A stretch of 29,033 nt of DNA from IMG/VR virus record IMGVR_UViG_3300008114_000181, positions 1 to 29,033 of that record; one strand, given 5' to 3'. Positions 1-6,756 of this stretch are shown here, one piece after another. Source of the stretch: a virus. The position numbers were made by a program, and so were the translations under genes. Position 1 is the first letter of the stretch, and each line of letters starts with the position of its first letter. The notes under the pieces were generated by a model that worked only from the letters and a program-made list of their open reading frames with translations, had not been told where the DNA came from and did not search any database.

Positions 1-31
1 GTTCAACTTGTGGGTAGGTAATTTTTCGGGA
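1..31. repeat. Terminal direct repeat, copy 1 (matches 29003-29033)
   Basis: The first 31 bases equal the last 31 bases except at base 22 (T here, C at 29024), a synonymous Asn codon change. The repeat lies inside the capsid gene and keeps its frame. This is what a linearised circular or circularly permuted genome looks like after assembly. A true short terminal repeat is less likely because it would cut the capsid gene. Confidence 0.9.
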
Positions 32-541
32 TCAGTAGGTGGAGCTAGTGGATACACTGCTTTCAATGGTTTGTTGAAGCAAATCTCTGACGCTAAGTCT
101 GGTAGTGCTGACTATGACATCACTGGTGCTTTGACTGCAGGTAACATCATGACCGCTATTGATGGTACTGTAGCTGTTATCCCTGCATCTATCATGGGAT
201 CACCTAACACTAAGTGCTACATGAGCAGAAAGACTTTCCAATTATACATGCAAGCTTGTATGGCTGCTGGTACTGGAGGTCCACTTCAGCCTGCTGACAA
301 CGCTATCTTGAAGCAAGTATATGGATATGAAATCTATGTATGTCCAGGTTTCTCAAATGACTGCTTGTTGTTCGCTCAGCCTGAGAACTTATTCGTAGGT
401 ACTGACTTAGTATCTGACATGAATGAGGTGAAGGTAGTAGACATGAGCTTGACTGATGCATCTGACAATGTGAGAATGGCTATGAGATACCGTTTCGGAA
501 CTCAAGTAGGTTTCGCTGGTGATGTAGCTGTAGCATTCTAA
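1..541 (+). CDS. Major capsid protein, C-terminal part (5' end lies at 28596-29033)
   Basis: This is the 3' part of the major capsid gene. It is open from base 2 (F-N-L-W-V-G-N-F-S-G) to the TAA at 539-541. The same ten residues end the open frame starting at 28596, so joining the window ends gives one 315-aa protein. It would form the icosahedral shell. The length, the neighbouring scaffold and protease, and the general sequence (short Gly/Ala-rich stretches, a C-terminal strand ending DVAVAF) fit an HK97-fold capsid protein of a Bacteroidota phage. The first ATG-like codon inside this fragment is not a real start. A strong terminator follows 20 bases after the stop. The capsid role is inferred from context and family resemblance. 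Confidence 0.85.
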   Translation, partial: FNLWVGNFSGSVGGASGYTAFNGLLKQISDAKSGSADYDITGALTAGNIMTAIDGTVAVIPASIMGSPNTKCYMSRKTFQLYMQACMAAGTGGPLQPADNAILKQVYGYEIYVCPGFSNDCLLFAQPENLFVGTDLVSDMNEVKVVDMSLTDASDNVRMAMRYRFGTQVGFAGDVAVAF

Positions 542-560
542 GACAAACACATCTAACATA

Positions 561-593
561 AAAAGGGGCGGGGTATTTGGCTCCGCCTTTTTT
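561..593 (+). terminator. Rho-independent terminator after the capsid gene
   Basis: A GGCGGGG (567-573) / CTCCGCC (581-587) stem of 7 bp with one G-T pair encloses a TATTTGG loop. Six T follow (588-593) and an A run precedes. It sits between the capsid stop (541) and the next start (624). It would reduce read-through and keep the capsid transcript more abundant than downstream structural genes. Confidence 0.8.
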
Positions 594-623
594 ATAGATA
601 CTAACAAATAAAAAATTAAAGAA

Positions 624-1157
624 ATGGCATGTTTAGCAACAGCGGGTTTTCTAGTAGACTGTAAGAACTATGTAGGTGGTATCAAGGCCTTTTGGATTGG
701 TCCATACGCTACTATTACTGATTCAGCTACAATAGATCCCACAACAGAACAAATCACTGCACTCCCAGCAGCTACTTGGGAGACCTACAACATGAAGCCT
801 CACACTGGTAACTTTGTGGAGGCAGCAACTGTATCAAAAGAAAACAACACTATTTTCTACACTCAGACCTTAACTGCTCAGTTCACTAAGCTTTCTGCAG
901 CTCGCAGATTACAGCTTGACACTTTCAGCAGAGGCCGTCATGTGATCATTGTACAAGACAACAATGATAACTACTGGCTAATGGGTTACAAGGATGGTGC
1001 AGAGGTAGCTACTGAGTCTACTGAGACTGGTACTACTAAGATTGATTTCAACGGATACAAAATCACTTTCACTGCTGAGGAGATACACAAAGCTTACCGC
1101 TTAGCTGACTCTATCGTGAATGACTTCGATGGTACAATAGACTCTCCTACTCTCTAA
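624..1157 (+). CDS. Virion structural protein, possible tail-tube protein
   Basis: A 177-aa protein directly downstream of the capsid gene and its terminator. The start is supported by an A-rich leader (AAATAAAAAATTAAAGAA before ATG), the Bacteroidota pattern. It looks beta-rich with no membrane segment. A central stretch (VSKENNTIFYTQTLTAQF, about residues 70-87) and a C-terminal stretch (FNGYKITFTAEE) resemble a family that commonly follows the capsid gene in Bacteroidota phages. No other gene in the window is an obvious major tail protein, and size and position suit a tail-tube subunit. A head decoration protein is the main alternative. The structural role is fairly secure; the exact role is inference. 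Confidence 0.6.
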   Translation: MACLATAGFLVDCKNYVGGIKAFWIGPYATITDSATIDPTTEQITALPAATWETYNMKPHTGNFVEAATVSKENNTIFYTQTLTAQFTKLSAARRLQLDTFSRGRHVIIVQDNNDNYWLMGYKDGAEVATESTETGTTKIDFNGYKITFTAEEIHKAYRLADSIVNDFDGTIDSPTL

Positions 1158-1165
1158 GAGATAGC

Positions 1166-1567
1166 ATGTTCTATGTACAAACTAATACAGCCGCACAGAC
1201 AGCTTACCTCTCTCTAAAAGAGGGGGAGCTGATCTTGGCTGCTACTTATACTCACTACCTTGTCAAGCTCGTACATGAGAACACTGGTAAGGAGTATTTT
1301 TTCATTCCAACAGTACTAAGTGAGAACAACAGAGTTACTCACTTGCAATTTGACACTAATGTCAATGACCCCTTGAATGGGGGTATCTTGCTTGTAGATC
1401 CAGGCAGATATACTTACAATATTTATGCACAAAACAGTGGGACTAATTTAGACCCATCATTATCTTTGGGACTGGTAGAGGAAGGTTTCATGGAAGCTAC
1501 AACGGGAGTGACCTACTATCAGACTCCATCATTTACTACACCATCAGACTATATATACAATGGATAA
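1166..1567 (+). CDS. Conserved phage structural-region protein
   Basis: A 133-aa protein starting 8 bases after the previous stop and overlapping the portal start by 8 bases, so it belongs to the same transcript. It is predicted beta-rich, with motifs such as YTHYLVKLVHENTG near the N-terminus, a PGRYTYNIYAQNSGTNLDP region (about residues 82-100) and GLVEEGF. The sequence type recurs next to portal and capsid genes in Bacteroidota phages. It has no signal peptide, membrane segment or recognisable enzyme motif. A small virion or head-tail joining component is likely, but I cannot assign a precise function. Confidence 0.6.
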   Translation: MFYVQTNTAAQTAYLSLKEGELILAATYTHYLVKLVHENTGKEYFFIPTVLSENNRVTHLQFDTNVNDPLNGGILLVDPGRYTYNIYAQNSGTNLDPSLSLGLVEEGFMEATTGVTYYQTPSFTTPSDYIYNG

Positions 1568-3623
1568 CATCACCAACTTAGCTTTTGCGAAATATATCAA
1601 GGTAGAGGAAGTAGAGAAAGAGACTACAAAGGGGTGGGTTGAATGGGGAGAGGGAAATGCAATGCCTCAGTACTTGATAGACCTCTATCAATCTTCTCCA
1701 GTGCATGGCAGCTTAGTCAATAGTATCTCATTTATGATAGCTGGTAAAGGTTTCAAGAGTGAGAATCCAGCTAGCCAGGTGAACATCGCAAAGCTTGAGC
1801 TAGATAATATATTGGGCTCATCTGCACTAGACTTAAAGCTACAAGGTGGAGTCTATTGGGAGCTTATCTACAGCATGGACCACACTCGCATTGTGCAGGT
1901 CAATCACTTGCCCTATGAGAATGTGAGACTAGCTATATCAGATGAGGAGGATCATGTATGTGGAGTATGGTATAGTAGAGACTGGCAAGACATCAGAAAG
2001 CAAAAGAATAAGCCTGAATATGTACCTCTTTTCAATCCCGAAGATCAATCACCACGACAAGTGCTTTTCTTCCATCTGCATAGTGTGGGATCATTGTACT
2101 ATCCTCGTCCCGATTATATCAGTAGTAAAGATTGGATTGAACTGACTAGACATATCAGTGAGTACCATGTGAACAATATACTCAATGGTTTCTTTCCATC
2201 CTTTCATATTAACTTCCCCAACGGTGAGCCATCACCCGAAGCTCAGAGAATAATCTCTAGAGAGATTGAGAGAAATTTATCAGGCACTCAGAACGCTGGT
2301 AAGTTCCTCATCACATTCACTAAGAGTAAAGATGAGGCACCAGTCATACAGCCATTTCCAGTCACTGATGCTGACAAGCAATATGAGTACCTCTCCAAAG
2401 AGGCTACCTCTCAAATCATTGTAGCCCACAGAGTGACATCACCTCTACTTATGGGAGTGAGAACTGATGGCAATGGACTAGGCTCTAATACAGACGAGAT
2501 AAAGGCTGCTCTATATGTATTCACAAAGCAAGTAATTGAGCCATTTCAGCGTATCATCACAGATGCAGTAGAACAGATACTAGCATTCAATGGAGTACCA
2601 TCACAAGTGATCATTGAAAAGAATGACATCATTGAGATGCAAGCTGAGACTACAGTCATTCAGCAGTCTGAAAAAAAAAAGATAAAACTTGCGGAGGAGG
2701 AGACATCTTTTGCACCCACTAAAGAAATGGCAGCAGAAGCTGAGCTAGGTCTGAAGTGGAGAGAGGAGTACAAGAGAGGAGGAACTGAGGTAGGAGTAGC
2801 AAGAGCTAGAGATATCTCTAACATGCGCAATCTATCACTAGACACTGTCACTCGAATGAACAGCTACTTTGCTAGGCATGAGGTGGACAAGGAAGCTCTA
2901 GGGTGGAATCAGGGAGAAGATGGCTTTCCAACTGCAGGCAGAATAGCATGGCAGTTATGGGGTGGAGATCCAGGAAAAGACTGGGCAGCACGAATACTAG
3001 AGAGAGCCAATGCGCAATCATGTGCAGGTGGATGGAATGACTTTTCAGATGAGCAAGGTGCAGCATTCATTGAGCAACTAAAAGCAAAAGCAGAGTACAT
3101 CAATGATGAGTGGGAGCTACTTAGTGAGGAGAGAGTCACTGATGCACTAGCTGAGGAGGACTTTGTACTCCAGTGCCAGTCACTTGATAGCTATGCTAAG
3201 GGTGATGAGTCAGAGAGAAGTCAGTGGGGTGATGCTGGACTATACAAGCTACGCTATGCATACAGTCAAAATCTATCAGCTAATAGCAGAGACTTCTGTA
3301 TTGAGATGGTAGCAATGAGCAAAGCTGGTGCAGTGTTCAAATATGAGGACATTCAACAGATGAGTGATGATGGAGTGAATGGTGAGTTCGCTCCTGCAGG
3401 GCAGAGTAGTTACGATATCTTCCGTTGGGTCGGGGGAGCCTACTGTCATCATTTTTGGAAGCGTCAGATATACTTTAGAAAACAAGAGAAAGGAAAGTTC
3501 CTACCTAATAAGGGGCTTGACAATGATAAGAGAGTGGGGAATGTACCTTATGTAAAGCCGAAAGGCATTGAGGGCATTGCACCAATTAACAGACCAGGCA
3601 GAGGATCACTAAAATACGGATAA
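1560..3623 (+). CDS. Portal protein with two extra C-terminal phage modules
   Basis: A 687-aa protein. About residues 1-370 look like a phage portal protein: an early SPVHGSLVNSISFMIAGKGF segment, a central clip/stem-like region, and a RVTSPLLMGVRTDGNGLGSN segment followed by a helix. It would form the dodecameric ring at the capsid vertex through which DNA is packaged. Residues about 390-482 carry a module common in phage head proteins (MAAEAELGLKWREEYKRGG, SYFARHEVDK, then AGRIAWQLWGGDPG). Residues about 560-660 form a third module with SRDFC, YDIFRW, GGAYCHHFW and FLPNKGLDNDK. Typical portals are 400-550 aa, so this one is long because of the fused modules. It ends 4 bases before the connector gene. 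The portal call is strong; the roles of the added modules are unknown. Confidence 0.85.
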   Translation: MDNITNLAFAKYIKVEEVEKETTKGWVEWGEGNAMPQYLIDLYQSSPVHGSLVNSISFMIAGKGFKSENPASQVNIAKLELDNILGSSALDLKLQGGVYWELIYSMDHTRIVQVNHLPYENVRLAISDEEDHVCGVWYSRDWQDIRKQKNKPEYVPLFNPEDQSPRQVLFFHLHSVGSLYYPRPDYISSKDWIELTRHISEYHVNNILNGFFPSFHINFPNGEPSPEAQRIISREIERNLSGTQNAGKFLITFTKSKDEAPVIQPFPVTDADKQYEYLSKEATSQIIVAHRVTSPLLMGVRTDGNGLGSNTDEIKAALYVFTKQVIEPFQRIITDAVEQILAFNGVPSQVIIEKNDIIEMQAETTVIQQSEKKKIKLAEEETSFAPTKEMAAEAELGLKWREEYKRGGTEVGVARARDISNMRNLSLDTVTRMNSYFARHEVDKEALGWNQGEDGFPTAGRIAWQLWGGDPGKDWAARILERANAQSCAGGWNDFSDEQGAAFIEQLKAKAEYINDEWELLSEERVTDALAEEDFVLQCQSLDSYAKGDESERSQWGDAGLYKLRYAYSQNLSANSRDFCIEMVAMSKAGAVFKYEDIQQMSDDGVNGEFAPAGQSSYDIFRWVGGAYCHHFWKRQIYFRKQEKGKFLPNKGLDNDKRVGNVPYVKPKGIEGIAPINRPGRGSLKYG

Positions 3624-3627
3624 TAAA

Positions 3628-4200
3628 ATGGCAGTACTACCGGAAATACTTTTAATTGATGAGACATTCATCAAGAAATATACAGCAATCAATGACAGTG
3701 TTGACACTGCCATCATCAGACCATGCATCTATCTAGCTCAAGATAAGTATCTAGTCAACTATCTAGGTACTGATTTGACTAATAAGCTCAAGGCAGATGC
3801 ACAAGCTGGCACCCTTGCAGGGGACTATGAGACACTCATTGACCAATATGTGAGAAAGATGCTAGTGTGGTGGACCATGATTGAGCTATATCCCTTGCTA
3901 GTATACAAGCATGACAATGGTAATATAGTCAGTAGAGACAGTGAGAATGCCACAAGCATCAGCGAGAGTGAACTGCACAAGCTCATGGATGCAGCAAAAG
4001 ACAACGCAAGATATTACACACAGAGAATGCTAGACTACATCCGACAAAATGTATCTTTATTCCCTGAATATAGCAGCAATACATCACCCGATCAGTCACC
4101 CTATACCCAACTGTATACACAGACTGGATTGATGTACTCACAAGGTCTAAAACAATCTACACTACGATGGTCAATAAAAGACTTCCTACCAGTCAAGTAG
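3628..4200 (+). CDS. Putative head-tail connector / neck protein
   Basis: A 190-aa, mainly helical protein immediately after the portal gene (ATAAAATG at the junction). Its N-terminus reads LLIDETFIKKYTAINDSVD, followed by IRPCIYLAQDKYLVNYLGTD. This resembles small adaptor proteins that dock beneath the portal in Bacteroidota phages. The central YVRKMLVWWTMIELYPLL helix is hydrophobic but more likely buried than membrane-spanning. The portal neighbourhood and helical content favour a head-completion or adaptor role. The family match is from memory and not verified. Confidence 0.6.
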   Translation: MAVLPEILLIDETFIKKYTAINDSVDTAIIRPCIYLAQDKYLVNYLGTDLTNKLKADAQAGTLAGDYETLIDQYVRKMLVWWTMIELYPLLVYKHDNGNIVSRDSENATSISESELHKLMDAAKDNARYYTQRMLDYIRQNVSLFPEYSSNTSPDQSPYTQLYTQTGLMYSQGLKQSTLRWSIKDFLPVK

Positions 4201-4292
4201 ACAAGAGGAAAGAGTATGAAATGAAAATGAAATCTTTCTACAACAAGATGATGAATGACTTAAAAAAAAGAGAGAATAATGGTAACAAATAA
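4167..4292 (+). CDS. Candidate 41-aa basic protein bridging connector and holin genes
   Basis: An ATG at 4167 opens a 41-aa frame (MVNKRLPTSQVDKRKEYEMK...) that fills the apparent gap at 4201-4278. It overlaps the connector gene by 34 bases and the next gene by 14 bases. It is rich in Lys, Arg, Met and Asn and predicted helical. Short basic helical proteins of this kind occur in this position in related phages, but at this length chance is possible. A shorter internal start exists at 4221 (23 aa). The function is unknown. Confidence 0.4.
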   Translation: MVNKRLPTSQVDKRKEYEMKMKSFYNKMMNDLKKRENNGNK

Positions 4293-4470
4293 TGACACAC
4301 CGGGTACAATAGGTGCAGTCACATCAATAAGCATGGCATCAGTAGCTAACCTAGAGGAAGTGGAGATCATTGTCAAGATCATTGCTGGTCTGGTCGCTAT
4401 TGTCGTGGGAGTTATGACCATCATCTATTATCATAAGAAAATACAAAAGCTGAATGCTGACAATAAGTAA
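4279..4470 (+). CDS. Small membrane protein, holin candidate
   Basis: A 63-aa protein with one clear membrane segment (IIVKIIAGLVAIVVGVMTII, about residues 30-49). A polar N-terminus precedes it and a Lys-rich tail (HKKIQKLNADNK) follows. It overlaps the downstream putative endolysin by 17 bases. Small size, one hydrophobic helix, a charged tail and an adjacent cell-wall enzyme gene fit a holin that permeabilises the inner membrane. Holins have no reliable sequence signature, and two other small membrane proteins (24929-25141, 27680-27904) are rival candidates. Confidence 0.55.
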   Translation: MVTNNDTPGTIGAVTSISMASVANLEEVEIIVKIIAGLVAIVVGVMTIIYYHKKIQKLNADNK

Positions 4471-4999
4471 CCTATCCTGGATGCAGGAAAAGTTCGCCAT
4501 CAAGGGATATCAGTGGGAGAGGTTTCACCTAGTAGGTATCAGAACGAAAGACTATGTACCCAATACTTTTTGTGACAATATCTTCTTGATTGATGGAGAC
4601 AAGGCCTATTCATTTCATGCCACTACTAGACCAGGTAAGCACTGGCTAAAAAATCTACTCAATCCTAAAGGTACCGCTGTCCTCCAAGAGGGGCAGTACA
4701 AAAATAGCTGGAGGATAGGACTGCATCAGGGCAAATATGAGGCGCTTGTACAGATCATGCCAGTCAATGTGTTCAGAGATGCCAACAGAGATGAGAAAGC
4801 AGATGTAGGGGGAGTGATAGATAGGGGCATGTTTGGTATCAATATACACAGAGCCAATGCTAATTTGATGAGCAAGCTAGTGGACAAGTGGAGTGCAGGG
4901 TGCCAGGTGATAGCTGACCCATCAGATTTCAATTTTTTACTAAAGAAATGCAAGGACAGTGGGAAGGGAGTATTCACCTATACACTAATAAATGAGTAG
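4454..4999 (+). CDS. Putative endolysin with YkuD-like His...SxGC motif
   Basis: A 181-aa protein. Residues around 131-149 read H-R-A-N followed about 15 residues later by S-A-G-C-Q, which matches the spacing of the catalytic His and Ser-x-Gly-Cys of L,D-transpeptidase (YkuD) folds. In a phage such an enzyme could cut or exchange peptidoglycan cross-links. Earlier conserved-looking segments include FHATTRPGKHW and QIMPVNVFRDANRD. It has no signal peptide, so it would need a holin; the overlapping upstream small membrane gene supplies one. An alternative start at Met10 (4481) would remove the overlap. The fold is inferred from the motif. A lysozyme or amidase is not supported because their motifs are absent. 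Confidence 0.55.
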   Translation: MLTISNLSWMQEKFAIKGYQWERFHLVGIRTKDYVPNTFCDNIFLIDGDKAYSFHATTRPGKHWLKNLLNPKGTAVLQEGQYKNSWRIGLHQGKYEALVQIMPVNVFRDANRDEKADVGGVIDRGMFGINIHRANANLMSKLVDKWSAGCQVIADPSDFNFLLKKCKDSGKGVFTYTLINE

Positions 5000-5975
5000 A
5001 CCTAAGACTTTAGCTAGATTGACAGCAGAGGAATACTGCAGAAATCATCAAGACATGCCTCACATGACACTAGCTAAGCTCCTAAAGAAAGAGCATGGAA
5101 AGCTTTACAAGAATACAGAGTCAGCTAGAGATTTGATAAGAATAATTAGGGGACAGAAAGGCTCTAGAAATCATCTAGAAACAACAGACAAGAGTCTGTA
5201 TGTAGCTAAATCACCCTACTTCACACTGCCTAAATCAGCCATTGTCAAGAGGATGCCAGTCAATATCAAGGGTGAAAAGATACTTTTGCTCAAAGATATT
5301 CACTTCCCCTACCATGATGAGGAAGCTTTGAGCATTGCTCTGACCTATGGACTAGAGAAAGGCTGTGATACATTGTATCTCAATGGAGATATACTAGACT
5401 GCCACACGCTATCAAGATGGGAGAAGGATCCCGAATCTAGGTCATTCTCTCAAGAGCTTGAGACAGTGAGGTCATTCCTGAAGATGGTATCCCCACTATT
5501 CAAAAAAGTATACTACAAAGAGGGCAATCATGAGGAGAGGTACTGGAGATACCTATCATCACATGCACCGGAACTGGTAGAGATAGATGCATTCAACTTG
5601 CAGTCTCTTATGTGGCTAGATCAGTATGGAGTAGAGTGGATTGATGGTAGGACATTTGCTAAGTTCAACAGCTTGAATGTAGTACATGGTCACGAATTTG
5701 GGCAGAATGTATTCAGTCCTGTAAACATTGCAAGGGGTCTCTACCTAAGAGCTAAGAGTCATGCAATCTGTGGACACTGGCATCAGACATCTGAACACAA
5801 TGAGAAGGACATCAATGGTAAGATCATCACCACATGGTCTGTTGGTTGTCTCTGTGACTTATCACCTAGATACAGACCAGCTAATCAGTGGAATCATGGC
5901 TTTGCTATCTTGCACAGAGACGGAAAAAATTTCCATGTAGAGAATAAGAAAATATATGAAGGCAAAGTATATTGA
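4992..5975 (+). CDS. Calcineurin-like metallophosphoesterase
   Basis: A 327-aa protein with the full metallophosphoesterase metal-ligand set: D-x-H at residues 102-104 (KDIHFPYHD), GDILD with Asp133, GNHEER with Asn179 and His180, a later VVHGHEFG, and GHWH near the C-terminal third. These bind two metal ions and would hydrolyse a phosphoester; the substrate cannot be read from the sequence. The first roughly 60 residues are basic and look helix-turn-helix-like (MTLAKLLKKEHGKLY). The gene overlaps the putative endolysin by 8 bases and the next membrane protein by 20. Similar phosphoesterases occur in other phages, where nucleic-acid or signalling-nucleotide substrates have been suggested. Confidence 0.85.
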   Translation: MSRPKTLARLTAEEYCRNHQDMPHMTLAKLLKKEHGKLYKNTESARDLIRIIRGQKGSRNHLETTDKSLYVAKSPYFTLPKSAIVKRMPVNIKGEKILLLKDIHFPYHDEEALSIALTYGLEKGCDTLYLNGDILDCHTLSRWEKDPESRSFSQELETVRSFLKMVSPLFKKVYYKEGNHEERYWRYLSSHAPELVEIDAFNLQSLMWLDQYGVEWIDGRTFAKFNSLNVVHGHEFGQNVFSPVNIARGLYLRAKSHAICGHWHQTSEHNEKDINGKIITTWSVGCLCDLSPRYRPANQWNHGFAILHRDGKNFHVENKKIYEGKVY

Positions 5976-6261
5976 TGCAGTGATCATGATAAGCATTGCA
6001 GTACTATTATTGATAGCTGCAATCATTCAGAGCTGTGGCAGAAAGAAAGTGGAAGTAGTGACAGTGAGACATGACTCAATACAAAAAGTAATAGAGCAAA
6101 GAATTGACACACTTGTCAAGACAAGAGTAAAAATCAAAGAGATATACCATGAGAAGATTGATACTATCTATCTGTATGATAGCATTGCCATTGATAGCAG
6201 CTACACAAAAGCTATCAAAAGACTCAGTGAGCTTGAGAAAGCTGGATACTTTAAGGATTGA
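5956..6261 (+). CDS. Membrane-anchored coiled-coil protein, inner-spanin-like
   Basis: A 101-aa protein with an N-terminal hydrophobic helix (AVIMISIAVLLLIAAIIQSC, about residues 8-27). A charged, probably coiled-coil domain follows (RHDSIQKVIEQRID, KRLSELEKAGYF). The architecture matches Rz-like inner-membrane spanins, which act after holin and endolysin to disrupt the outer membrane. The Cys at the end of the hydrophobic stretch (QSC-GRKK) could make it a lipoprotein, although Gln before Ser-Cys is unusual. Its 3' third overlaps a second frame encoding a signal-peptide protein, an arrangement also seen for Rz/Rz1. Function is inferred from topology and neighbours only. Confidence 0.6.
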   Translation: MKAKYIDAVIMISIAVLLLIAAIIQSCGRKKVEVVTVRHDSIQKVIEQRIDTLVKTRVKIKEIYHEKIDTIYLYDSIAIDSSYTKAIKRLSELEKAGYFKD

Positions 6262-6511
6262 GAGGAGACTGGTAGTGATGGGAGTCACTAGGATGGAATA
6301 TCTGCAGGCAGATAATGACAATCTTAGTATGATAAATCACTCACTAAATGAGATAATTAGTCACAATGTGCAATATATTGCACAATTAGAGGGTGATATA
6401 TCGCAAAAAAAGGACATTATCAGTAAAAAAGAGAAACGTATAAGAGGATGGAGAACTGCTGCACTGGTAGAGGGTGGTATATTGGTGATCATTTTAGCTC
6501 TGATCTTATGA
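6149..6511 (+). CDS. Nested envelope protein with signal peptide and C-terminal membrane helix
   Basis: A 120-aa frame starting inside the preceding gene (+1 relative frame, 113-base overlap). The N-terminus (MRRLILSICMIALPLIAATQ) looks like a cleavable signal peptide with Gln after the likely cleavage site. The middle is helical (residues about 49-100) and the C-terminus is a membrane helix (TAALVEGGILVIILALIL). Signal peptide plus C-terminal anchor would span the periplasm, consistent with a spanin partner. The alternative start is ATG 6278, giving 77 aa without the signal peptide and preceded by GAGGAG at 6262-6267. I favour 6149 because the signal peptide is convincing. There is no lipobox Cys. 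Confidence 0.55.
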   Translation: MRRLILSICMIALPLIAATQKLSKDSVSLRKLDTLRIERRLVVMGVTRMEYLQADNDNLSMINHSLNEIISHNVQYIAQLEGDISQKKDIISKKEKRIRGWRTAALVEGGILVIILALIL

Positions 6512-6756
6512 ATAATACCTACATAAAGATGGGCCTATACAAGCCATGTATCTTCATCAATCCTGATGATGATAACGATGAGGAGCTACTGAGTGCAACG
6601 GTCTATATTGATGAGGAAAAAGTGCAAATCTTGAATGAGAATGGTGAGTTCATTGCTCAATTTTTTTATGAGGAACTGAGAGGTATCATGGCTGTCATGG
6701 CAGCACATCAAGAAAAGCAGTCAATCAGAATATCAGCAATAGCTAAAAAGAATTAG
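6508..6756 (+). CDS. Small acidic protein of unknown function
   Basis: An 82-aa protein starting at ATG 6508, which overlaps the previous stop as ATGA. That coupling decides against an in-frame upstream start at 6448. The sequence has a NPDDDNDEELLSATVYIDEE acidic segment and a C-terminal helix (MAVMAAHQEKQ). There is no membrane segment or known motif. It is the last plus-strand gene of its block, and its stop overlaps the terminase large-subunit stop on the other strand by 4 bases. I do not recognise the family. Confidence 0.6.
   Translation: MNNTYIKMGLYKPCIFINPDDDNDEELLSATVYIDEEKVQILNENGEFIAQFFYEELRGIMAVMAAHQEKQSIRISAIAKKN

Noticed and set aside
407-607. Minus-strand frame opposite capsid end and terminator, and similar antisense frames such as 2872-3066, 8287-8523, 17829-18068
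   Set aside because: Shadows of well-supported genes with no leader or neighbour coupling.
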